Source: Palsa-295 sp963785585
GTDB taxonomy: Bacteria > Acidobacteriota > Terriglobia > Acidiferrales > UBA7541
Direction: 5' to 3'
DNA: 64,000 nt
NCBI GenBank assembly: GCA_963785585.1
Contig: CAWAVW010000004.1
Span: 2,961,851 to 3,025,850, forward strand
A model generated the notes under the pieces. It did no database searches and was not told the origin of the DNA. It saw only the letters and a list, made by a program, of their open reading frames with translations. The translations under genes and the position numbers were made by a program. Each line of letters starts with the position of its first letter. The first letter of the stretch is position 1. Positions 8,068 through 17,080 of the stretch are shown here, piece by piece.

Positions 8068-9303
8068 ATGAACCGGCGCGTTGCCATGTATGTCGTTGTG
8101 CTCGCCATGCCGCTCTGCCTGTGGGCATCGCAATCGGGAACGCAATCGCAGTCAGCGCAACCATCCGCGCCGCAGGATCCGAATGCGGCTCATTTCGCCT
8201 ACGGTGGCAACGCCGCGCAGATACCCGCGCAATTTCTCGGCAATCTGATTTTTCTCCCGGTCCAATTGAATGGCGCAGCCCCGAGTTTCTTCCTGCTCGA
8301 TTCCAGCGCCGCGCAGACGTCGGTTGAGCCGCTCAGGAATGCGCAAGCCGGCAGCGAAGCGCTCGCAGAGAAAACGCTCGGATACGCCGTACTTCGGCTT
8401 CCTGGCGTCGTGCTTCCGGTTGCGTCGCTGCCGATCATCGAACACAAGGATTTCGCGCCGCAGTATGGGCAGGCGCCGCACGGAGTGCTGGGCCTCGATT
8501 TTTTCAGCCGCGTCGTCGTGGAAATCAATTACTACCGCCAGACCGTGCAACTGTACGACCCGGCGGCGTTCACCTACTCCGGCACCGGAACCAGTTTCCC
8601 GCTGGAAATGAGTCCGGCTGGCCCGCTGGTGCGCGGAAAGTTCGAAGTCGCGGGCCGCAAGAATTACGATGCCCAGTTCATCGTCGATACGGCGCTCGAT
8701 TCCTCGCTGGTTTTCTCGCGGGCCTTTACCGACTCCGAAAAAATTTCCTCGGCTCATTTCAAGGCCTTCGAATCAAGCGACCCGCGCCTGGACGCCGGCA
8801 CAAAACTGCTGCTCGGACGGATCAAGCAAGTGCAGCTCGGCCCGTACACCGTGCAGGAATCGATCGGCGCTTTTCTGCAGCAAAATCTTCCCGGCGTGAA
8901 GGATCGAAAAATCGCCGGCGCGATCGGCGGAGGACTGCTGCGCCGCTTCAACGTGGTTCTCGATTTTCCGCACAACCGGATCATTCTCGAGCCGAATCTC
9001 AGCATCAACACGCTGGAAGATGCGGACATGAGCGGTCTATCCATCATCGCCACGGGCGCGAACCTCCGCACGTTTGAAGTGGTAAACGTCCAGAAAGGAA
9101 CTCCCGCTTCCGACGCCGGGATTCAAGTGGGCGATGTGATTGCCGGTTTGGACGATGAGCCCGCTGCCGACTTCACTCTGACCGCGTTGCGCGAGCAATT
9201 CCGCCAATTCGGAAAAGAACTCGCCGGGCATCAGTACAAGATTTTGCTCGACCGGAAGGGGCAGACGATTACCGTGAAGCTCAAAATGCGGCGCCTGGTA
9301 TAG
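8068..9303 (+). CDS. Retropepsin-like aspartic protease fold with C-terminal PDZ domain
   Basis: A 411-aa secreted protein. The ATG at 8068 follows CAGGAGAATCG and starts a signal peptide (MNRRVAMYVVVLAMPLCLWA). Two pepsin-like lobes are visible: the first with FFLLDSSAAQTS near residue 75 and HGVLGLDFFSRVVVEINY near 139; the second with FIVDTALDSSLVFS near 205 and GAIGGGLLRRFNVVLDFPHN. A PDZ domain occupies roughly residues 325-405 (VQKGTPASDAGIQVGDVIAG). Active members carry DTG or DSG at the catalytic aspartate. Here the motifs read D78-S-S and D207-T-A, so activity is uncertain and the protein may only bind peptides. It follows the VWFA gene on the same strand with its own likely promoter. 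Confidence 0.78.
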   Translation: MNRRVAMYVVVLAMPLCLWASQSGTQSQSAQPSAPQDPNAAHFAYGGNAAQIPAQFLGNLIFLPVQLNGAAPSFFLLDSSAAQTSVEPLRNAQAGSEALAEKTLGYAVLRLPGVVLPVASLPIIEHKDFAPQYGQAPHGVLGLDFFSRVVVEINYYRQTVQLYDPAAFTYSGTGTSFPLEMSPAGPLVRGKFEVAGRKNYDAQFIVDTALDSSLVFSRAFTDSEKISSAHFKAFESSDPRLDAGTKLLLGRIKQVQLGPYTVQESIGAFLQQNLPGVKDRKIAGAIGGGLLRRFNVVLDFPHNRIILEPNLSINTLEDADMSGLSIIATGANLRTFEVVNVQKGTPASDAGIQVGDVIAGLDDEPAADFTLTALREQFRQFGKELAGHQYKILLDRKGQTITVKLKMRRLV

Positions 9304-9361
9304 GTCGAAGGAAAAGGAAAGCAGTGTTGGTCAACCGCTGGGCAGAGGGCTTTGCACCCGG

Positions 9362-11812
9362 CTAGGAATCGAACTTCTGCATCGTTCGCGCCATTTCGTT
9401 TAATCGCGCGTCCACCTTTGCAAACACAGAACCGGCCTCGTACTTCCCGGAAGCCGTTTTCTTGCCGGCGTGCTCGCCCGTGAGAATCTCGATGCCTTGT
9501 TCGACGGTAGCGACCGGATAAAGATGAAACTTTCCTTGCGCCACAGCTTCCACCACTTCCTCGCGAAGCATTAGATCGTCCACGTTCTCCGCCGGAATCA
9601 ACACGCCCTGCGAACCCGTCAAACCCTTCAATTTACATACATCGTAGAAACCTTCGATTTTCTGGTTCACTCCACCGATGGGCTGCACGTCGCCCTGCTG
9701 ATTCACCGAGCCCGTCACCGCCAGCTCCTGGCGAATGGGCACGCCCGAGAGCGCCGAGAGAAGCGCATAGATTTCCGTGGAGCTGGCGCTGTCGCCGTCC
9801 ACTCCGGAGTACGACTGCTCGAAGCACACGCTGGCGGAAAGCGACAACGGCTTATCCTGCGCGAACGTCTGCCGCATGAATCCGCCGATGATGTGCACGC
9901 CCTTATCGTGAAATCGCCCGCTTAAGTTCGATTCTCGCTCGATGTTGATAATTCCCACTTTTCCGGGCGATGCCGATGCCGTGATCCTCACCGGCTTGCC
10001 GAACGCATAGCCGCCGATCTCCAGCACGCTCAGCCCGTTCACTTGCCCCACCCGGCCGCCGGTCGTGTCGATGAACAGCAAATTCTGTTCGACCATTTCG
10101 CGAATTTTTGTTTCGGTGAGGTTGTGCCGTTCAATTTTCGCATCGAGCGATTGCCGTACGTGCGCCGCGGTCACCACCGATTCGCCGGCATTCTTCGCGA
10201 CGTAGGACGATTCGCGCGCCAGATCCGCCAGGTCGAAAAATCGCGTGGTGATTTTTCCCCGGCGTCCCGCAAGCCTTACGCCGTGCTCCAAAATCGCCGC
10301 AAACGCCTGCCGGTCGAAGGGAAACAGCTTTTCGTCATCACAGATTTTGCGCAGCCGCCCGGCATACTGCTGGATGACTTCGTCGCTCCATTTCATTTCC
10401 TCGTCGAACTCGACCCGAATCTTGAAAATCTTTTTGAAGTCTTCCTCAAAATCGTACAAAAGCTCGTACATGTCCCGGTCGCCGATCAAAATAATCTTTA
10501 CGTGCACGTCAATCGGCTCCGGCTTCATCGCCGCCGTGCTGAACGGGAAAAACACATCGACCGGCTGGATTTCCAGTTTGCCGTGATTCAAAGTCCGCTT
10601 GAGCGTTCGCCACACGCCCGTCTCCGTGAGCGTATCGAGCGCGTACATCACCAGGAATCCACCGTCCGCACGAAGCAACGAACCGCCGCGCAAGTCCATA
10701 AAGTCCGAATTCCATCCTCCGCGGGTGTCGTAGCTGCGGTGAACGGTGCCGAACAAATTGGCATACGTCGGGATCGTTTCGAAGACTACCGGGCATGTGT
10801 CCTTCTCGCCGTGCGCCAGAATCACGTTGATCCCGTAAACGCGAAACGGGTCGCGCTCCTGTCGCTCCGGCCGGGGCCCACCGCCGCCTTCCGAGGGGGG
10901 CGTATCTTCTTCGCCCTCGCGCTCTTTGAACGGCTCGAGATTATCCAGAATGTGGTGGCGCACCTCTTCCAGGTATTCGCTGATCTGCGTATTCGGATAT
11001 TTTTCCTTCAACTCTTCGATCACGCCATCCACCAGCACCGAAGCCGCTTCCTGCTCGAGATAACTCATCTCGCTGGCGAGTTCGCGCGACAGCGACAAAG
11101 TCTTCCGATAAACGATCGTGAATTCCTGCCGGAACTGATCGTATTTTCTCTCCAGCTCCTCCGCCGCGGGACTTTCGAGTTTCCCTTCCTGAACCATTTT
11201 TGGAATTTCCTCGATCGGCACCATCTGCCCGTCGAGAACCGGGAAGATTTCCGGCAGCGCCACGGCCCCCACCTGCATGCGCCCCAGCGCAAACTGCTCG
11301 CGCGCGATTCGGCGAGTGAAATCGTCCATCAATTCTTTTTCCCGGACGGTAAACCGCTCTACGATGCGCGTTTTCTGCCGCTGAAACGGCTCACCCTCGA
11401 ACACTTGAGGAATGCGCCGCCGAAGGAATTCGATCCCCGACTCCACTTCTTTCTTGAATGCGTTCGCCTGGCCGCGCGGCAAAGTGAGAAGCCGGGGACG
11501 GTCGGAGTTCTTGAAATTATTCACGTAACAGCGATCCGGAGCCGGCTCGGACTTCGGATCCATCGCTTCCACCATTCGCACGATCATGCCACCCCGGCTG
11601 GTACCGGAAAGGCCGCAAACAAAAAGGTTGTAGCCCGGAGCCGTCAATTCCACGCCCATTCGCAACGCGCGAACAGCCCGGTCCTGGCCGGGCTCCCCCG
11701 TGGATGGCGCCACGTCCGCGGTCGTCTGAAATGGAATGCTCGCGGGATCGCATTGCCACCGGAGTTTTTCCGGAGGAAGGCTGGGGTGTTTTGGTTTGGA
11801 GTTTTTGCTCAT
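9362..11812 (-). CDS. Lon-related ATP-dependent protease with AAA_32-type N-terminal region
   Basis: An 816-aa cytoplasmic protease. The C-terminal Lon proteolytic domain is clear: catalytic Ser675 in VDGDSASSTE and Lys718 in GGVNQKIEGF, with LAVTGSVNQQGDVQPIGG between them. The N-terminal half matches the Lon-related AAA_32 layout, with the nucleotide-loop position at residues 67-75 reading GLSGTSRGG, without the usual Walker lysine. A helical insert at about 150-330 carries a charged run near 300 (REGEEDTPPSEGG). DTRGGWNSDFMDLRGGSLLR and GGFLVMYALD correspond to the AAA core. Family members degrade damaged or specific proteins; the substrate is unknown. It lies 18 bp downstream of the AI-2E-type permease on the same strand, so the two are probably co-transcribed. 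Confidence 0.9.
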   Translation of the reverse strand: MSKNSKPKHPSLPPEKLRWQCDPASIPFQTTADVAPSTGEPGQDRAVRALRMGVELTAPGYNLFVCGLSGTSRGGMIVRMVEAMDPKSEPAPDRCYVNNFKNSDRPRLLTLPRGQANAFKKEVESGIEFLRRRIPQVFEGEPFQRQKTRIVERFTVREKELMDDFTRRIAREQFALGRMQVGAVALPEIFPVLDGQMVPIEEIPKMVQEGKLESPAAEELERKYDQFRQEFTIVYRKTLSLSRELASEMSYLEQEAASVLVDGVIEELKEKYPNTQISEYLEEVRHHILDNLEPFKEREGEEDTPPSEGGGGPRPERQERDPFRVYGINVILAHGEKDTCPVVFETIPTYANLFGTVHRSYDTRGGWNSDFMDLRGGSLLRADGGFLVMYALDTLTETGVWRTLKRTLNHGKLEIQPVDVFFPFSTAAMKPEPIDVHVKIILIGDRDMYELLYDFEEDFKKIFKIRVEFDEEMKWSDEVIQQYAGRLRKICDDEKLFPFDRQAFAAILEHGVRLAGRRGKITTRFFDLADLARESSYVAKNAGESVVTAAHVRQSLDAKIERHNLTETKIREMVEQNLLFIDTTGGRVGQVNGLSVLEIGGYAFGKPVRITASASPGKVGIINIERESNLSGRFHDKGVHIIGGFMRQTFAQDKPLSLSASVCFEQSYSGVDGDSASSTEIYALLSALSGVPIRQELAVTGSVNQQGDVQPIGGVNQKIEGFYDVCKLKGLTGSQGVLIPAENVDDLMLREEVVEAVAQGKFHLYPVATVEQGIEILTGEHAGKKTASGKYEAGSVFAKVDARLNEMARTMQKFDS

Positions 11813-11830
11813 TCCGGCTTTGGAAGCCCG

Positions 11831-12928
11831 CTACTCTACCACGCCGCCTTGCGGCTTCCCATTCGCATCAACCACCACGATTCCAGGACTTTGCGATCCG
11901 GCGGCATACAAGTCGAGCATGCTCGCTCCGGTCGCAACGATGATCGGCCCCAGCACAAGCCCCAGCATCCCGAAGACCGCTATGCCGCCCAGCACGCTGA
12001 TGAAAACCACAAGTCCGCCCATTTCCGCGCGGCCGCTGATCACCCACGGCCTTACGACGTTATCGACCAAACCCACCACAATTCCACAAATCAGCGCCAG
12101 AATAATGGCCGCCAACGGATGGCCTTGCATGATCAGGCTGATCACCGCCGGCACCCAGATAATCGCCGAACCTACCACAGGTACGAGCGAGAAAAACCCC
12201 ATCATCACGCCCCAGAAGATCGGGGACGAAATTCCCGTCAAGGCAAACGCCGTACCACCGAGAATTCCGTGCGCCGCTGCCGCCACGGCGCTCGATACCA
12301 CGCTCGCAAAAATCAGATCGCGCGCCTCGGTAATCATCCGGTCGCGGTGCGCCGCTTGAAACGGAAGCACGCTGCGCAACCGCTCGACGATCGTTTCGCC
12401 GTCGCGGTACAAATAGAACATCGCCAGAATCGTCACGGAAAGGTGAAACAAAAATACGGCGGTATTGCGAACCACCACACCCACGCGAGCCGCGCCAAAC
12501 GCCGCTGCGTCGTCAAAATACTTGTTCAGCATGGACGATAGGTCGGTCTGATTCGACGCCGGCAACCGCGCCTGCAAATCCATCCACGCGCGATTCACCC
12601 AATCGAAATGGCCGCTTTGAATTTCCCCCTGGACGTGCTGAACCGCCTGCACGCCCTGCCTCACAAACGCAGCCATCACTAGGATTGTCGGCACAATCAA
12701 AATCGCCGTCACTCCCAGCGTGGTGACAAGCGAAGCCACCGTCGGCCCCCACTTCGCCTTCAATCGCAGGTACAGCGGATACGACACCACAACGATCACC
12801 ACCGCCCAAGCCAGAGCCGCCAGGAACGGCTGAAATACCAGAAATACCAGATACGCCAAAATGAGGACGATCCCGTAAAACAGGAAGGGGCCGAGTCGTT
12901 GTTGTGAGACTTCGTCGCGTTCGTTCAA
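11831..12928 (-). CDS. AI-2E family transporter (UPF0118/PerM-like permease)
   Basis: A 365-aa polytopic inner-membrane protein of the usual family length. It starts at a TTG (12928). Two N-terminal helices (GPFLFYGIVLILAYLVFLVF, FLAALAWAVVIVVVSYPLYL), a third around ASLVTTLGVTAILIVPTILV, a central soluble segment, then four C-terminal helices are visible. The conserved segments GISSPIFWGVMMGFFSLVPVVGS and VGLVDNVVRPWVISGRAEM are diagnostic of the AI-2E/PerM family. Members export diverse small molecules or ions; autoinducer-2 is only one proposed substrate, so the substrate is left open. A strong promoter lies 33 bp upstream. Confidence 0.88.
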   Translation of the reverse strand: MNERDEVSQQRLGPFLFYGIVLILAYLVFLVFQPFLAALAWAVVIVVVSYPLYLRLKAKWGPTVASLVTTLGVTAILIVPTILVMAAFVRQGVQAVQHVQGEIQSGHFDWVNRAWMDLQARLPASNQTDLSSMLNKYFDDAAAFGAARVGVVVRNTAVFLFHLSVTILAMFYLYRDGETIVERLRSVLPFQAAHRDRMITEARDLIFASVVSSAVAAAAHGILGGTAFALTGISSPIFWGVMMGFFSLVPVVGSAIIWVPAVISLIMQGHPLAAIILALICGIVVGLVDNVVRPWVISGRAEMGGLVVFISVLGGIAVFGMLGLVLGPIIVATGASMLDLYAAGSQSPGIVVVDANGKPQGGVVE

Positions 12929-12960
12929 TTTTTCTCGCTTTCCGGCGCCGGGTACACAGA

Positions 12961-12989
12961 CTGATAGTGTCTAATCCCGCGTTTGTCAA
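12961..12989 (-). promoter_or_regulatory. Sigma70-type promoter for the AI-2E-type permease gene
   Basis: On the minus strand a perfect TTGACA (12984-12989) is followed after exactly 17 bp by TATCAG (12961-12966), about 33 bp ahead of the TTG start at 12928. It probably drives the permease and the Lon-like gene downstream. Confidence 0.7.
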
Positions 12990-13060
12990 CTCTACTCGTT
13001 TCGCATACAGCCGCGCCCATCATTCCGTGCGGCCGCGTTTCATTCGCGTGGTGTTTCGAG

Positions 13061-13069
13061 TGCTATACT
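13061..13069 (+). promoter_or_regulatory. Putative extended -10 element of the 50-aa zinc-ribbon gene
   Basis: TGCTATACT is an extended -10 (TGnTATACT) located 23 bp before the ATG at 13092. There is no convincing -35 hexamer, as is common with extended -10 promoters. Confidence 0.4.
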
Positions 13070-13091
13070 CATCCAGCAAAAGCACACTCGC

Positions 13092-13244
13092 ATGGGCGAA
13101 CTCACCTGCAAACACAAACGGACCCAAGTGATTGCCAAAGACAACGACGCTCACTACGTCGAATGCCTGGACTGCGGCGCGATTCTGGAAATCGGCGAAA
13201 TTCAGGATTCCAGCGCAGGCAGCGAGTCGCTCTCCGACGCCTAA
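13092..13244 (+). CDS. Small zinc-ribbon-like protein, 50 aa
   Basis: A short gene of 51 codons including the stop. The product starts MGELTCKHKRTQVIAKDNDA and contains Cys6-x-His8, then C25-L-D-C28-G, followed by an acidic tail (LEIGEIQDSSAGSESLSDA). A CxH plus CxxC arrangement suggests a single zinc knuckle. The codon bias resembles that of neighbouring genes, a good extended -10 lies 23 bp upstream, and the frame ends cleanly, so I regard it as real. The function is unknown. It is divergent from the AI-2E-type permease and upstream of the cytochrome gene. Confidence 0.55.
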   Translation: MGELTCKHKRTQVIAKDNDAHYVECLDCGAILEIGEIQDSSAGSESLSDA

Positions 13245-13372
13245 GCTTTGATACTTCCGTAGCTCGTTTGGCCCGAACCGAACGCCACCACTTCCAAAAA
13301 TACTTTCTTGCGCGCATCTTTGCGGGAGTAGAATGCGCCGTAACCGCAAACCTTTGAAAACCGGGGGTTCCG

Positions 13373-13822
13373 ATGCGTCTATGGGTCCGCTGTCTGCCCG
13401 CCTTCTTGCTTGTAGCCGCGCCGGCCTTCGGCCAGACGGACGCTAAACCCCAACCGCCTCCATCGACGGCGGAGCTCACAATTCCTCCCGAAGCCGTGCA
13501 GCAGCCGAACCCAGTGAAACCGACGCCCGCCGGACTGGCCGCCGCGAAGAAAACCTACGGCTATGATTGCGCGATGTGCCACGGCGTCGATGGCGGCGGC
13601 AAAGGCGATCTCGCCGCCGACATGAAGTTGACGCTCCTCGATTATCGCGATCCGGCAGCGCTAAAAAATATGACGGACGGCGAACTCTTCTACATCATCA
13701 AGAATGGAAAAGGGCAGATGTCCGGCGAAGGAAACCGCGCGAAAGCTCCTGAGATTTGGGGGCTGGTCAATTATGTCCGTTCGTTTGCGAAGAAAGCTCC
13801 CGCCGCAAAGCCGGCGCAATAG
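13373..13822 (+). CDS. Secreted monohaem c-type cytochrome
   Basis: A 149-aa periplasmic electron carrier. The signal peptide is residues 1-20 (LPAFLLVAAPAFG). A Pro-rich linker follows, then a class I cytochrome c fold. The haem attachment motif is C66-A-M-C69-H70, and Met116 in GKGQMSGEGN is the likely distal ligand. The C-terminal helix reads EIWGLVNYVRSF and a Lys/Ala/Pro tail closes the protein. It stands alone, with no oxidase or reductase gene beside it, so its partner cannot be named. Confidence 0.88.
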   Translation: MRLWVRCLPAFLLVAAPAFGQTDAKPQPPPSTAELTIPPEAVQQPNPVKPTPAGLAAAKKTYGYDCAMCHGVDGGGKGDLAADMKLTLLDYRDPAALKNMTDGELFYIIKNGKGQMSGEGNRAKAPEIWGLVNYVRSFAKKAPAAKPAQ

Positions 13823-13848
13823 AATTTCAGCTCGCCGCAGGCGCGGAA

Positions 13849-14241
13849 TCAGCGGATGCCGATTTTCTGGATGATGCGCGTCACGTCCGCTGCGGACACG
13901 TCGTAGAGCGCGTGCTCGTCTTCCTGCTCGAGCCGTTCCTTCAAATACTCTGCCGCGATGTAGCTTGCTTCGCGGTCGCTCAGTCCTCGTCCCGTGCGCG
14001 CGTGAAACTCGATGAATGCCGTGTGCGCCAGGCCGAGGATCACTCCCTTGCCGTCCACAAAAAACTTGCAGTCCATCGTATCGCTGTGGCGCGTCGCGAT
14101 TCCATTCCAGCAGTGCGAAAAACGGCAGCGGTACACAAAATCTGTCACCTTGGATGGCACGTCAAACGCGCCGATAAATTCGCTCATCGCCCCTGCGTTT
14201 GGAATCGTCGGATATTCATTAATCGCTTCGGTCTTAGCCAT
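13849..14241 (-). CDS. Conserved-looking hypothetical protein, 130 aa
   Basis: I do not recognise the family. The product is soluble with no signal or membrane segment. It has a central beta-rich part (VTDFVYRCRFSHCWNGIAT, MDCKFFVDGKGVILGLAHTA) and a C-terminal helical part (LSDREASYIAAEYLKERLEQ). The start has AGGAGACCC upstream. It lies convergent to the cytochrome gene, 26 bp apart, and 50 bp beyond the aminotransferase stop on the same strand, so it could be the last gene of that unit. Confidence 0.5.
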   Translation of the reverse strand: MAKTEAINEYPTIPNAGAMSEFIGAFDVPSKVTDFVYRCRFSHCWNGIATRHSDTMDCKFFVDGKGVILGLAHTAFIEFHARTGRGLSDREASYIAAEYLKERLEQEDEHALYDVSAADVTRIIQKIGIR

Positions 14242-14291
14242 GAAGTCCCTGGGTCTCCTGATTTCAGCTGCACTGCGTTAGATGCAACGGC

Positions 14292-15506
14292 TCACTTTTG
14301 CGCTGCTACAGCTACCGGTTGGTTCGCCTGGCGATAACTTCCGATCGCCGCCGCTACGCCGGCGCCGGCCGGCACGCCGTAACCCTGATCGAGCAGCGCC
14401 TTTTCCAGCGCGGCGAGAAACAGAAGCACGTTTGTATTCTGGCTGGAATAGCCCATCAAGCCCACGCGCCAGATTTTTCCCTTCACCGGGCCGAATCCGC
14501 CGGCAATCTCAATGTTGAACTCGTCCAGCAGTTGCTGCCGCACTTTTCGATCTTCCACTCCCGCCGGAATGCGCACTCCCGTAACCGTGAGCAAACGTTC
14601 GGATGGGTTGGTGACGAATATTTCCAAGCCCATCGCTTCGAGGCCCGCGATCAACGCCTGCTGGTTGTTCAGATGCCGCGTCCACCGCGCTTCCAGCGTC
14701 TCTTCCATCACCAAACGCAGCGCCTCCCGCATCGCGTAAATCAGCGAAATCGGAGGAGTGTGGTGGTAGGTGCGTTCGCCGCCCCACATCGTCATGATCG
14801 GAGTGAAATCGAAGTACCAGCTCCGCACCGGAGTCTTTCGCGCGCGGATGATTTCTTCCACACGCGAATTGATCGTAATCGGCGCCATTCCCGGCGGCGC
14901 GCTCATCGCTTTCTGCGATCCGCTGAAGCAGATATCAATCCGCTCCCGATCGATATGCAGCGGCATGCCCGTCAACGTCGCCACAGCGTCCACGATCAGC
15001 AGCGAACCCAACTCATCGGCGACTTGGCGGTAGTCGGCGATTTTCTGCACAACCGCGCTCGACGTCTCTCCGTGCGCGAGCCCCACAAATTTTATCTTCC
15101 GTCCCTTCCCCGCTTGGCGAACGTCCTCCGGATCCACCGTGCGTCCGTACGGCGCCTCCACGCGAATCACTTTTGCGCCCGTCCGGTCCGCGATCACCGC
15201 CATGCGCTCGGAAAACCAGCCGTTCACGCAGACGATGCATTCATCGCCAGGCTCGAGCGTATTCAGAACAGCCGCTTCAATCCCCCCAGAGCCGGATGCC
15301 GAGATCGGATAGGTGATTTTATTCTGTGTCTTAAAGGCTTGGCGCAGCAGCACTTGCACTTCGCCCATCATCTCGATGAACCACGGGTCCATGTGCCCTA
15401 CGAGTGGAGCGGAAAGCGCCCGGTAAACGCGCGGGTCCATATTCGAAGGACCGGGCGTCATCATGATCCGTGTGGGGGGAAGGAGTTCACCAATGTGCTG
15501 GCTCAT
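14292..15506 (-). CDS. Class V pyridoxal-phosphate aminotransferase (alanine-glyoxylate / serine-pyruvate type)
   Basis: A 404-aa cytoplasmic enzyme. The ATG at 15506 follows GAGGAGG and is preferred over a frame extending to 15557. The N-terminus has the family signature MMTPGPSNMDPRVY. The PLP Schiff-base lysine is K199 in the SGSQKAMSAPPG motif, preceded by a cofactor-binding VDAVATLTG. The C-terminus GLMGYSSQNTNVLLFLAALE fits the family. The reaction transfers an amino group from alanine or serine to glyoxylate or pyruvate; a role in photorespiration-like or glycine/serine metabolism is inferred. It is divergent from the FecR-mreB unit. Confidence 0.88.
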   Translation of the reverse strand: MSQHIGELLPPTRIMMTPGPSNMDPRVYRALSAPLVGHMDPWFIEMMGEVQVLLRQAFKTQNKITYPISASGSGGIEAAVLNTLEPGDECIVCVNGWFSERMAVIADRTGAKVIRVEAPYGRTVDPEDVRQAGKGRKIKFVGLAHGETSSAVVQKIADYRQVADELGSLLIVDAVATLTGMPLHIDRERIDICFSGSQKAMSAPPGMAPITINSRVEEIIRARKTPVRSWYFDFTPIMTMWGGERTYHHTPPISLIYAMREALRLVMEETLEARWTRHLNNQQALIAGLEAMGLEIFVTNPSERLLTVTGVRIPAGVEDRKVRQQLLDEFNIEIAGGFGPVKGKIWRVGLMGYSSQNTNVLLFLAALEKALLDQGYGVPAGAGVAAAIGSYRQANQPVAVAAQK

Positions 15507-15724
15507 ACGGAACCTCCTCGGGCTTTCCAGTCTGCTAAAGTCGCTCGTTGCGGTCAACCTCCAAAATGGCTTAGAAATCGGCCCATCGCAACCGCGGTGG
15601 TACCGATAGGACTGCCCCCGTTAACCAATTGGAATCACAGGGGGTAGCAGTTTCGCAACTGTTCCGCCGTCGAGTTGTACCGCCTATACCCCTATGCTAC
15701 ATTTTTAAATTAGCCCCTAAATAT

Positions 15725-17002
15725 ATGAGCGACAGTAGAGCCACCTCGCCCCCCAAGCCAAAAATCTCGCGCGTCGAGGTGTATTGGCACACCGTCACTT
15801 ACAAGACCGTGGCTCTCTACGCCCTTCTGATCCTGGCTATTTTCTTCGCTTCGGCGTATTTGGTCTTCCCCGATTTTTCGGGTTCGATCGTCAAGCGCGT
15901 TTCCGATTCCATGAATTCGCATGACGCCAGCGTCGCCGCCATCAGCGCGCGCCAGGCCCGCTTCGTCAACCTCGACGGAAAAGTACAAGTGAAAAAAGTA
16001 AATTCGGTCACCTGGGAAAGTGCCGACTACCAGCTCACCCTCGACAAAGGCGATCTCGTCCAAACCGGACCGGAAGGCGTCGCTCGCATCGCCTTCGCAG
16101 ACGGCACCACGTACACGGTGAAAGGCGAGACTCTCGTTACCGTAGAAGAAAACATCGTCCAACAGGATCACGCGTCCACTGTCGCCGTGCACATCAATTC
16201 CGGCCAGGTGGATCTTGCCACCGGCGCGTGGGAAGACCCGGCATCGAAAGCGGAAGTCTCTTTTGAAAACGCCGTCGCCTCGCTTCGTGCCAATAGCCGG
16301 GCAGCCGTGGTCAGCGATCCGAACACCAAACAGCAGGAATTGACGATGTCGTCCGGTAGCGCGGAATTGAAACGCGGTAGCGAACACCTCGATATCGGCC
16401 AATGGGAACGCGTCACATTCCCTACGGGCGGCCAGATCACGAAATCCGACGTTCTTGCTCCGCCGGAACTCGTCGGCCCTTTGAATTTGCAGCCGATCAC
16501 CGTCACCGACGTAAAGCGCGACCCCGTCCATTTTTCGTGGAAACCGGTGCCCACCGCGAAGATGTACGAATTTCAGGCCAGCAACACCGCCATGTTCAAT
16601 CACGTCCTGATGGCCCGCAAAACTCCGCAAGAAAGCGTGGACATTACCGGCCTCGAACCGGGGGATTATTTCTGGCGCGTGCGCGCAATCGACGACAACA
16701 ATAAGATGAGCGAGATGAGCGACTCATTTAAGTTCACTCTCGTGGTACAGGGCAAAGAACAGGAAATGCTGCTCGACGTGGAAGACACCGAGTTGAATGG
16801 AAACGTCGTGGAAGTGATCGGAAAAACCGAACCCGGCGCCGCGCTGATCATCAACGGAGAGCAGGTAGCCAGCATTCAGTCCGATGGACGCTTCCGCCAT
16901 TTTCTGCCGCCCATGACCAAAGGCAGCCACGAGATTGTGATTACGGGCCAGAACCGTCGCGGCGGCACTGCGACGAAACGAGTGCAAGTCGTGATTCCGT
17001 AA
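15725..17002 (+). CDS. FecR-domain membrane protein with Ig-like C-terminal domains
   Basis: A 425-aa protein, start chosen at the ATG at 15725. One transmembrane helix lies at about residues 33-52 (VALYALLILAIFFASAYLVF). A FecR-type beta domain follows (ARFVNLDGKVQVKKVNSVTW, GDLVQTGPEGVARIAFADGT, TYTVKGETLVTVEEN), then a fibronectin-III-like segment (HFSWKPVPTAKMYEFQ, DYFWRVRAIDDN) and a C-terminal Ig-like module (GKTEPGAALIINGEQV). It is periplasmic apart from its anchor. FecR domains classically sense TonB receptor state or regulate sigma factors, but no sigma factor is adjacent. It sits 78 bp upstream of mreB on the same strand, suggesting a role in the envelope or cell-shape unit. Confidence 0.78.
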   Translation: MSDSRATSPPKPKISRVEVYWHTVTYKTVALYALLILAIFFASAYLVFPDFSGSIVKRVSDSMNSHDASVAAISARQARFVNLDGKVQVKKVNSVTWESADYQLTLDKGDLVQTGPEGVARIAFADGTTYTVKGETLVTVEENIVQQDHASTVAVHINSGQVDLATGAWEDPASKAEVSFENAVASLRANSRAAVVSDPNTKQQELTMSSGSAELKRGSEHLDIGQWERVTFPTGGQITKSDVLAPPELVGPLNLQPITVTDVKRDPVHFSWKPVPTAKMYEFQASNTAMFNHVLMARKTPQESVDITGLEPGDYFWRVRAIDDNNKMSEMSDSFKFTLVVQGKEQEMLLDVEDTELNGNVVEVIGKTEPGAALIINGEQVASIQSDGRFRHFLPPMTKGSHEIVITGQNRRGGTATKRVQVVIP

Positions 17003-17080
17003 TTTTTGATTCTCGTAGGGAAGTGAAAATCTAGATCGCGGCCGCACCAGCGCTCAATGGGAACTTGGGGGTAGCACTAC

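Noticed and set aside
10043..12541. An 832-codon open frame on the plus strand
   Set aside because: It is antisense to the Lon-like and permease genes, rich in Arg/His with no domain pattern, and arises from the GC-biased third positions of the real genes.
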